DNA of 57,566 nt. Origin: Nitrospinaceae bacterium (lineage in GTDB: Bacteria > Nitrospinota > Nitrospinia > Nitrospinales > JACRGP01). The notes under the pieces were generated by a model that saw only the letters and a list, made by a program, of their open reading frames with translations, searched no databases and was not told the origin of the DNA. Shown piece by piece: positions 51,551 through 57,566 of the stretch (position 1 is its first letter; each line of letters begins with the position of its first letter). The position numbers were made by a program, and so were the translations under genes. The stretch spans positions 1 to 57,566 of the forward strand of contig JAJDBB010000048.1 of NCBI GenBank assembly GCA_029261555.1. The letters are read 5' to 3'.

Positions 51551-52414
51551 TTAACACAATTCGCTTTCAAGATAGCTGGCGACGCCCTGAGCCACGTCGC
51601 GAATAAAATCCAGATCCAGCGTTTCCAGAACGTCCGTCGCCTGATGGTAATTCGGGTTGCGAAAGTTTGCCGTGTCCGTGACCATGACGGCGGAATATCC
51701 CAGATCCCAAAAGGGCGCATGGTCGCTCCGCCTCACGTCGGGAAACTGTTCCGCATTGCCGGGAAGGACAAGATCGATCACCGGCAAAGCCGGCACGGAC
51801 CCGCTCATGGCAGCGGACAGGTCGGACGTCAGTTGGCGCGACGCCTCGACGCCCACCACGGCGATGAAGTCGCCCCGGTCGGGATACTGCGTGGGATCAA
51901 TGAACGCAGGGTAGCTTTGCGATCCTGGTTCATGGGACCGATATCCCAGCATTTCGAGAGAGATCATTCCTGTTACGGGATGGGAATTATTTTTGGCCCT
52001 GAATGCGTATTGGGCGCTTCCGAGCATACCGTATTCCTCCAGCGCGAACCCGGCAAACAGCAGGGAATGGGACAGGGAAACGTCCTTCAGGCAATGGGCA
52101 ATTTCCAAAAGCGCCGCGACGGCGCTGGCGTTGTCGTCGGCTCCCGGCGACCCGACAACGGTATCATAATGTGCGCCTAAAATGAACAGGTCCGGTTCCC
52201 GGGCGGTTCCAGGTTGCAATCCAAAAACGTTGTTGGAAGTATGGCCGTCGAGAGCGACCGGGTCCCGTTCGACCTGCAATCCCAGGGCGGAAAACTGGCG
52301 CGCGACGTAGTCCTCCGCACGCTTTAAATTGTCCGGGGCAGTGAACAAATTTCGTTCCCCGACCAGGGCGCGGAGATGTTCTTCGATGCGGGATTTTTCC
52401 GGGACGGTAGCCAT
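51551..52414 (-). CDS. M28 family zinc aminopeptidase-like protein
   Basis: This 287-residue protein has the di-zinc M28 pattern: LGAHYDTVVGSPGADDNASA (His and bridging Asp), FALEEYGMLGSAQY (catalytic Glu pair), SLEMLGY (metal Glu), SDHAPFWDLGY and the last metal His in NPNYHQATD. No signal peptide is found, so a cytoplasmic location is likely, unusual as many M28 peptidases are exported. The tail ends in LESELC. It lies just upstream of the AsmA gene on the same strand, with an 11-base gap, so they may be co-expressed. Confidence 0.88.
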   Translation of the reverse strand: MATVPEKSRIEEHLRALVGERNLFTAPDNLKRAEDYVARQFSALGLQVERDPVALDGHTSNNVFGLQPGTAREPDLFILGAHYDTVVGSPGADDNASAVAALLEIAHCLKDVSLSHSLLFAGFALEEYGMLGSAQYAFRAKNNSHPVTGMISLEMLGYRSHEPGSQSYPAFIDPTQYPDRGDFIAVVGVEASRQLTSDLSAAMSGSVPALPVIDLVLPGNAEQFPDVRRSDHAPFWDLGYSAVMVTDTANFRNPNYHQATDVLETLDLDFIRDVAQGVASYLESELC

Positions 52415-52488
52415 GTTGCCTACAAGGTCAGGATGACAAATGAATATTGGCTCTGGCGCGCCTCGCCGACCATTAAATTTTTAGAGGA

Positions 52489-52620
52489 AAAATCCCCCAA
52501 CCCCCTTTGCAAGGGGGAGCCGGCGTACCGCTGGCGGAAAAGTTTGAGATGCAAGCTCACCATAGTTTGTAGCATAACCAAATAAGTTGCACTAGTTGCC
52601 CCCACGGCGAGTGGCCCGGC
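52489..52620 (+). repeat. Composite repeat copy upstream of the M28 gene
   Basis: The hairpin CCCCCTT-TGC-AAGGGGG (52501-52517) is followed by GGCGTACCGC, TTTGAGATGCAAGCTCACCA, GTAGCATAACCAAATAAG and a tip CCAC-GGCGA-GTGG (52602-52614). The order is the same as at 32330-32448, so the two modules form one unit. It occupies about half of the 254-base gap 52415-52668, where no gene is seen. Confidence 0.8.
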
Positions 52621-52668
52621 TAGAAAATAGTTTACTTTTTCGGGGCAAAATCATACCATACGTTCATT

Positions 52669-52962
52669 ATGGAGGTTTCCTGTAATTCGGGTGATCGTGT
52701 GAACGACCGGCCGGTGGCTTTCCGGCTTTTGAACCGGTCCTACAAGGTTGAGGAGATCCTTGACCGTTGGTACGGGGAGTTGTCCGCTTATTTCAAGGTA
52801 CGGGCGGACGACCAGAACATTTATCTCCTCAAGTACGACGGCAATCAGGATCGCTGGGATCTGGTATTTTACCTGAACCCCCGGAAACAGGAAAAGGTCC
52901 AGTCGTCTATTTACTGGCATCCGCGACGCTTGAATCTTCCGAGCTTCCTCAGCAAAAATTAA
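52669..52962 (+). CDS. Small hypothetical protein, 97 aa
   Basis: I do not recognise a named family. The core RPVAFRLLNRSYKVEEILDRWYG followed by YFKVRADDQNIYLLKYD and WDLVFYLN reads as a compact alpha/beta domain of about 70 residues, well ordered and without Cys after position 5. It has no membrane segment. The start at ATG 52669 lacks a Shine-Dalgarno; a GTG at 52699, just before NDRPVAF, is an alternative that would keep the whole core. It lies 40 bases upstream of pcm on the same strand and may be co-transcribed. Confidence 0.65.
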   Translation: MEVSCNSGDRVNDRPVAFRLLNRSYKVEEILDRWYGELSAYFKVRADDQNIYLLKYDGNQDRWDLVFYLNPRKQEKVQSSIYWHPRRLNLPSFLSKN

Positions 52963-53002
52963 ACTTCCCTCCTTTCATCGTTAGCATATATTTAGGAATC
53001 GA

Positions 53003-53662
53003 ATGACCAGCGTAGCCGCGCAAAAATTTTCCGGTCAACGGCGGAAGATGGTGGAGGAACAACTCCTCGACCGTGGAATCCGGGACTACCGTTTGATGGA
53101 GGTCATGAGCCGGACGCCTCGGCATTTGTTCGTCCAGGAATCGTTTCAGGACCGGGCTTACGGGGACCATCCCTTACCCATCGGCGAGTCGCAGACCATT
53201 TCGCAACCTTATGTGGTGGCTAAAATGACCGAGGCGCTGAACCTCAAAGGCGGCGAGCGGGTGTTGGAAATCGGCACAGGGTCGGGGTATCAGACCTCCG
53301 TTTTGTCCGGGATGGCGGGCAAAGTGTTCACCATCGAGCGGATCAAGAAACTCGGCGTGGCGGCGCAGAGGTTGCTGGACGAGTTGGGGGTTATGAACGT
53401 CGTTTATAAATTGTTCGACGGCACCTATGGCTGGCCAGATCAGGCGCCTTTCGACGCGATCCTGGTCACAGCCGGAGCGCCGGAGTTGCCGGACATGCTG
53501 GTGCAACAGTTGAAAGACGGCGGGCGCCTGGTTGCGCCCGTGGGCGAAATGGAAAATCAAAAGCTGACGCTGGCGGTAAAACGCGGGAAGAACCTGCATA
53601 AGGAGTCGCTGGGCGATTGTTCGTTCGTGCGCCTGGTGGGCAAGTACGGCTGGCCAGGCTAG
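53003..53662 (+). CDS. pcm: Protein-L-isoaspartate O-methyltransferase
   Basis: The 219-residue protein has the Pcm pattern: MVEEQLLDRGIRDYRLMEVM at the N-terminus, RHLFVQESFQDRAYGDHPLP, GESQTISQPYVVAKMTEAL, and the S-adenosylmethionine-binding VLEIGTGSGYQTSVLSGMAG, then FDAILVTAGAPELP. It repairs isoaspartyl residues of aged proteins in the cytoplasm. Its stop is followed at once by an imperfect GC-rich inverted repeat (GGCTGGCCAGGCTAGCC to about 53680) of the kind seen after other genes here. A phosphoribosyltransferase follows after 56 bases. Confidence 0.93.
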   Translation: MTSVAAQKFSGQRRKMVEEQLLDRGIRDYRLMEVMSRTPRHLFVQESFQDRAYGDHPLPIGESQTISQPYVVAKMTEALNLKGGERVLEIGTGSGYQTSVLSGMAGKVFTIERIKKLGVAAQRLLDELGVMNVVYKLFDGTYGWPDQAPFDAILVTAGAPELPDMLVQQLKDGGRLVAPVGEMENQKLTLAVKRGKNLHKESLGDCSFVRLVGKYGWPG

Positions 53663-53718
53663 CCGACGAGGCGCCAGGCCAAAATTTTTTTAGAAACAAA
53701 ATTTAATGGAGGCGGGGA

Positions 53719-54264
53719 GTGTTTTCAAAGATTATTAAAAAGGGCGATTTTAAATTGAAGAGCGGCGTGCGCTCAAAGAACGACTACGATTACTCTTCGC
53801 TGTCCGACGCCATGAGCGCGGCTTATTGCGAAGCGCTCAAGCATAAGCTGGACCTGTGGCAGAAGACGCACGGCGCGTTTAACGTGATCGTCGGCGTCGA
53901 GACCGAGGGGATCCGCATTGGCCATCAACTGTCCAAATTGATGGACCTACCGTTCCACATTATGCCGCACAAGATCACGGAAATGGAGGCGTTAGGCGTC
54001 CCGCAATACCCCGCCGCTTCGCATTGGCTGATCGTGGACGACATCGTGAGCACGGGTATGGAGTTCATGCGCGCGGTTAGTTTTTTGGGCGTGGAAGAGA
54101 AGCCGGAGACGTTCACCTTCGCCTGCATGATTCGCAGAAACCCCGCGAATCTGGACTACTCCGAATTGAAGAAAAATTCCCACGAGGAACAATTCTTTGT
54201 TGCCTCTGAACGCAGCGAGGTCGTGGACCGCCGACTCGTCTACCTCTACGCCGAACCCGAATAG
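53719..54264 (+). CDS. PyrE-like phosphoribosyltransferase, specificity unknown
   Basis: The start is GTG at 53719 with a GGAGG-rich stretch just upstream. GDFKLKSGVRSKNDYDYSS near the N-terminus matches the FxLxSGxxS start of orotate phosphoribosyltransferases, VGVETEGIRIGHQLSKLM matches their next strand, and HWLIVDDIVSTGMEF is the 13-residue PRPP-binding motif with the acidic pair. At 181 residues it is shorter than typical PyrE (about 200-215) and lacks the usual catalytic loop Lys region that I could recognise. It could be an orotate enzyme or a relative with another base as substrate; it is not with pyrimidine genes. Confidence 0.75.
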   Translation: MFSKIIKKGDFKLKSGVRSKNDYDYSSLSDAMSAAYCEALKHKLDLWQKTHGAFNVIVGVETEGIRIGHQLSKLMDLPFHIMPHKITEMEALGVPQYPAASHWLIVDDIVSTGMEFMRAVSFLGVEEKPETFTFACMIRRNPANLDYSELKKNSHEEQFFVASERSEVVDRRLVYLYAEPE

Positions 54265-54359
54265 CCGGCGCCGCGTTGCAAATAACCAGCCGGATGATTA
54301 TATTAACGGAACCAGAGTAGGACGACTTTTGCCCGTGAATTTCTTGGATATTTCGCTTT

Positions 54360-54569
54360 ATGAAATTTAGAATTTTAATTGAAGTCGACGAGGACGGCGC
54401 TTTTGTGGCGGAATGTCCGACCCTTCCGGGGTGCTTAACGGAGGGAAAAACCCGCGCCGAGGCGATGGATAATATTAAGGACGCGATCAAAGGTTATCTG
54501 GAAAGTTTAAAAAAACACAACCAACCCCTCCCCTCCATTGAAGAGGAAATCATCGAGATTTCCATGTAA
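54360..54569 (+). CDS. hicB: HicB family antitoxin
   Basis: This 69-residue protein is the short HicB form, a single partial RNase-H-like fold: FRILIEVDEDGAFVAECPTL followed by PGCLTEGKTRAEAMDNIKDA and the acidic tail SIEEEIIEI. There is no DNA-binding domain. It would bind and cover HicA. The partner gene just downstream is decayed, so this antitoxin appears to be an orphan. Codon use and AT content differ slightly from the neighbours. Confidence 0.88.
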   Translation: MKFRILIEVDEDGAFVAECPTLPGCLTEGKTRAEAMDNIKDAIKGYLESLKKHNQPLPSIEEEIIEISM

Positions 54570-54784
54570 CTTCGCTTCCGGTTTTGTCGGCAAACAAAGT
54601 CTGCCAGGCGTTTGGCAGGCTAAGTTATGAAATCGACCATCAAACCGGGGGCTATTTGATCTTAAGAAAAGACACCCCTCCATATCGACGATTGACAGTT
54701 CCCAGTCATAAAGAAATCGCCATTGGAAGCCAACGGAAGGCAGAGCGGAAAGATAACGTGGTCGCTGGTAAAAGCGACTTGTAA
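54566..54784 (+). pseudogene. hicA: Decayed hicA toxin gene
   Basis: The frame from 54566 reads VTSLPVLSANKVCQAFGRL, then HQTGGYLILRKDTPP and LTVPSHKEIA, a recognisable HicA. Three lesions are seen. The catalytic His of the usual GSH motif is Tyr (GGY). The expected start would be a GTG overlapping a hicB TGA, but here it reads GTA with the hicB stop now TAA, a single G to A change; only a TTG at 54584 remains, inside the first strand. The C-terminal helix after KEIA (IGSQRKAERKDN) does not match the usual GTLRSILRQAG. Translation from the TTG would give 66 residues, probably inactive. Confidence 0.75.
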
Positions 54785-54795
54785 TAAATTTGCCT

Positions 54796-54810
54796 CCGGC
54801 GGTTCGCCGG
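54796..54810. repeat. GC tip hairpin at the smc 3' end
   Basis: CCGGCG-GTT-CGCCGG forms a six-base stem ending one base before the smc stop codon (54812-54814, minus strand). It is preceded by TTTGCCTC, as in other tips of the family. Confidence 0.7.
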
Positions 54811-54811
54811 T

Positions 54812-57566
54812 TTAATTATTCAGATGCACGGAGACGACTTTGGAGACGCCGCGTTCTTCCATGGTCACGCCGTACAAGACGTCGGCGAAGCCCATGGTCT
54901 TCTGGTTGTGGGTGATGAGGATGAACTGGGTCTCGTCCGACATTTCCTCCAACAGGTCGTGGAAACGGATCACGTTGGCCTCGTCGAGCGGGGCGTCGAT
55001 TTCGTCCAACAGACAAAAGGGGCTGGGCCGCACTTTGAAGATGGAGAACATCAGCGCCATCGCGGTCATGGCCTTTTCCCCCTGCGACAGGAGATTGATG
55101 CTCTGGTTCTTTTTGCCCTTGGGCTGGGCAAAAATATCGATTCCCGAATCAAGCGGGTTTTCAGGATCGGTCAAAATCAGTTCCGCCCGCCCGCCCTGGA
55201 ACAGGCGCGTAAAGCAGGTCTGGAAACGTTCGTTTACCAGTTGAAACGTCTCTTCAAAATGTCGGCGGGTGGTCTGGTCGATTTTTTCGATCGCCTCGTG
55301 CAGGGACTGGATCGACTTATCGAGGTCTTGTTCCTGACCGCTTAAAAACTCGTAGCGTTCGTTAGTCTGTTCAAAATCCGACAGCGCGGCCAGATTCACC
55401 TCGCCCATTTTCGCGACCTTGCTTTTCAATTCGTGCAGGCGCTCGTCGGTCTCTGCCTCGTCCATCGCCTCGCGATAATTTTCCAGCAATTCCTCCAGCC
55501 CGGCTGCGAATTCTTCAAACGCCTTTTCCTGAATGTGCGCGATATGCAGGCGGGTTTCCGAACGTTGCAGTTCGATTTTCGATAGAGCTTCGGCGGTCTC
55601 CCGCGATTGGCGCTGGGCGACGCGCGATTCCTGATCTTTGGTTTTCAGTTCCTCGTCGCGGGCGTTCAGGTGTTCCTCTTGCCGGGCCGTCTCTTCCTGC
55701 AATTGATCTCGCGTCCGCGCCCGCTCCAGAATGCCGTCTTCGATTGTCTTGATCTCGCCGCCCAGCTGGGCGATTTGATCTTTGTTGTCCTGAATATCCG
55801 TCCGGCGTTTTTCCATCCGGCTTTTGAGTTGTCCGTCCTGCGATTCGATGCGTTTGATTTCGGCGAAGATGTTGTCTCGCTTGCCGGTCAGGGACGCGAT
55901 GTAAACGTTGACGGCGGAAACTTCTTCGCTCGCTTCGCGAATGGTTTCCCGGGTCCGCCCGACCTCGAGCCGCAGTTGGGCGACCCGCTCCTCCTGCGCA
56001 ATTTTTTCCTTTTCTGCGTCGGCGGCCAAAGCCTCCACGCGTTCGCGTTCCGCGTTCAGCGCGCTCATTTCCTGCGCGTCGGCGTCCCGCTCGTATTCTA
56101 CGGCGGCGCTTTTTTGTTTCAGCCGCTCGACTTCCGCCTGCGCCTGGTCGCGGTCTTTCATGTTTGCGGACAGGGCGATCTCCGCTTGATGCGCTTCTTC
56201 GCCCAGTGATTTTAATTGCGCCTCCAAAGCGGCCAGAGCTTCGGCTTGCTGGTTCTTTTCGTTTTCAGCGCGGTCGAGTTCCGCTTTCAGAGCGTCCACT
56301 TTTTGTGCCAGCTCTTCCATCTCGCGGTTTTTGGCCAACAGGTTGGACTCGGCGTCCGGGTTTTCTCCGCCGGTAATGGTTCCCTGCTGGTCGATCACCT
56401 CGCCGTTGCGAGTGACGACCACGCCCTGGAACTCTTCCTTGCCGTGCAGGTGAAGCGCAGTTTGGAAATCCGCCACCAGCACAACGTTGCCCAGCAGGCG
56501 TTCGATCAGCGGCTTGTATTCCTCTTTGCATTGCACAAAGTCGACGGCTTTTCCCAGCACGCCGCCGTCGCCGTTCATGTACAGCGGCGTTTGCGGCAGT
56601 TGTTTGGCTTGCAGGGGAATGAAGGAGCCGCGCCCGGAATGCTCGGATTTCAAATAGTCGATGGCCTCGTCGGCGTCGTTGTAAGAGTTCACGATCACGC
56701 TTTGCAGTTTCTCGCCCAACACCGCGCTCAGCGCCTGCTCGTATTCCGCCGGAGCCTGCACAACGTCCACCAAAACCTCGCGCAAACCGGTGAGCCGTCC
56801 GCCGTTGCCGTTGTACGCCATCAGGGATTTCACCCCGTCCTGGAATCCCTCGAAGTTGCCGCGCAGTTCCTTGAGCGAGTTCAGCAGAGACGATTGGTTG
56901 AGGAAGGTTTCTCTGGCCTCGGCCAGGCGCTGTTCTCGCTCTTCCAGAAGCGCGCGCTTGTCGCGGGTCTGCGTGGAAAGTTCAGCGTTTTTTTCTTGCA
57001 GGGCGGCGAATTCCTCCGCGCGGGCTTTATGCGCGAGTGCGGTTCCATCCAGCGTTTGCAGGGACGCCTGGAAAGCGCTCGCCGTTTCTTCCAATTCGGT
57101 TTCGAGTTTTTGGCTCCGGGTTTCTAACACCTGTTCGCGGGTTTCCAGCGCGGTGATCTCGTTTTTCTTTTGCGCCAGGTTCTGGTACAGGTTCAACACT
57201 TCCCTTTCGCCCAACCGCGCCTGCTCTTCCTGATCGCTCAAAACCTGCCGCTGGCCGTCCAGGCTCTGGGTTTTTTCGGCGCGGACATTTTCCCGCTCGT
57301 TGATTTCTTCCGAAACGTCGCCGAGGGTTTTGCGTTGCCCCTCCGCCTCGCGCTCCAGTTGGGCGATCTCCTCGCCCATGCCGCCGATTTCGGTTTCCGC
57401 CGATTGGCTGTCCTTTTCCGCCTGCGCGATTTCCTGTCGTTTGAGAGCGACGGCGTTTTCGTCCTTGCCGATTTGTGCGGACAAATTATGCAGGCTTTCC
57501 TTTTTCTGGTTCAGGGCGACGGAGAGTTCGTCGATTTCAATTTTCAATTGTTCCACCTGATTTTCC
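54812..57566 (-). CDS. smc: SMC chromosome segregation ATPase, N-terminally truncated by the window edge
   Basis: The frame is open to the last base, so about 918 C-terminal residues of the usual 1150-1200 are seen; the Walker A head is outside. The visible part has the end of the first coiled coil, the hinge (about 230-400 of the fragment, with LREVLVDVVQAPAEYEQALS, then GSFIPLQAK), the return coiled coil with long Glu/Arg/Ala heptads, and the C-terminal head: signature INLLSQGEKAMTAMALMFSI, Walker B FCLLDEIDAPLDEANV and the His switch FILITHNQKTM. It loops and compacts DNA with ScpA/ScpB, not in view. The stop is next to a GC tip hairpin. Confidence 0.95.
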   Translation of the reverse strand, partial: ENQVEQLKIEIDELSVALNQKKESLHNLSAQIGKDENAVALKRQEIAQAEKDSQSAETEIGGMGEEIAQLEREAEGQRKTLGDVSEEINERENVRAEKTQSLDGQRQVLSDQEEQARLGEREVLNLYQNLAQKKNEITALETREQVLETRSQKLETELEETASAFQASLQTLDGTALAHKARAEEFAALQEKNAELSTQTRDKRALLEEREQRLAEARETFLNQSSLLNSLKELRGNFEGFQDGVKSLMAYNGNGGRLTGLREVLVDVVQAPAEYEQALSAVLGEKLQSVIVNSYNDADEAIDYLKSEHSGRGSFIPLQAKQLPQTPLYMNGDGGVLGKAVDFVQCKEEYKPLIERLLGNVVLVADFQTALHLHGKEEFQGVVVTRNGEVIDQQGTITGGENPDAESNLLAKNREMEELAQKVDALKAELDRAENEKNQQAEALAALEAQLKSLGEEAHQAEIALSANMKDRDQAQAEVERLKQKSAAVEYERDADAQEMSALNAERERVEALAADAEKEKIAQEERVAQLRLEVGRTRETIREASEEVSAVNVYIASLTGKRDNIFAEIKRIESQDGQLKSRMEKRRTDIQDNKDQIAQLGGEIKTIEDGILERARTRDQLQEETARQEEHLNARDEELKTKDQESRVAQRQSRETAEALSKIELQRSETRLHIAHIQEKAFEEFAAGLEELLENYREAMDEAETDERLHELKSKVAKMGEVNLAALSDFEQTNERYEFLSGQEQDLDKSIQSLHEAIEKIDQTTRRHFEETFQLVNERFQTCFTRLFQGGRAELILTDPENPLDSGIDIFAQPKGKKNQSINLLSQGEKAMTAMALMFSIFKVRPSPFCLLDEIDAPLDEANVIRFHDLLEEMSDETQFILITHNQKTMGFADVLYGVTMEERGVSKVVSVHLNN

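Overview
The window comes from a Gram-negative (diderm, LPS-bearing) bacterium of moderately high GC. The diderm signs are a heptose nucleotidyltransferase end, an LptG-type LPS exporter, two giant AsmA-like proteins, a beta-barrel outer membrane protein with a C-terminal Phe, lipoproteins and an ArnT-like glycosyltransferase. A complete Na+-pumping oxaloacetate decarboxylase (alpha, beta, gamma) beside TrkA/TrkH suggests a sodium-using, possibly marine lifestyle. A Nitrospinota- or deltaproteobacterium-like source is my best guess, held at low to moderate confidence because no rRNA is present.

Layout. 1-10 kb (+): end of an RfaE2-type gene, an unknown 288-aa protein, hflK-hflC, trkA-trkH, oadA-oadB-oadG. 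10-16 kb (-): a TMTC-like membrane/TPR protein and an AsmA-like protein. 16-22 kb: rlmB, rpsU, a secreted zincin-like protein, a hybrid histidine kinase with a receiver-ATPase partner, a lipoprotein and a DUF4399 protein. 22-29 kb (+): trhP, an MBL-fold enzyme, a hipBA toxin-antitoxin locus with three evenly spaced operators, a DUF1015 protein and engB. 29-32.5 kb: a three-gene envelope cassette framed by a duplicated engB 3' end and dense repeats. 32.5-43 kb: a 2Fe-2S ferredoxin, a sugar-kinase-like gene coupled to lptG, a Ppx/GppA phosphatase, ilvB, a GT39 glycosyltransferase and a heme-motif chemoreceptor. 43-47.4 kb (-): tRNA-Val, thrS-infC-rpmI-rplT-pheS without pheT. 47.4-57.5 kb: a second AsmA-like protein, an M28 peptidase, an unknown gene, pcm, a PyrE-like phosphoribosyltransferase, hicB with a decayed hicA, and the C-terminal three quarters of smc.

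The most unusual content is between and at the ends of genes. A dispersed, hairpin-rich repeat of about 150-190 bp recurs in complete and partial copies. Its AT-rich stem and its GC-rich tip hairpins differ in sequence between copies but keep their pairing through compensatory changes, and the tips cluster within a few bases of stop codons. One copy has perfect 20-bp inverted ends. Pieces of these repeats have become coding sequence: they give EngB and the GT39 protein their C-termini and stop codon, give the outer membrane protein its signal peptide, and (from a second repeat module) give ThrS its N-terminus in place of the usual TGS domain. Other points are a probable AUA start in infC, a HicA relic that has lost its catalytic His and its start codon, and a secreted coiled-coil protein with twelve VTP repeats whose codons are shuffled.
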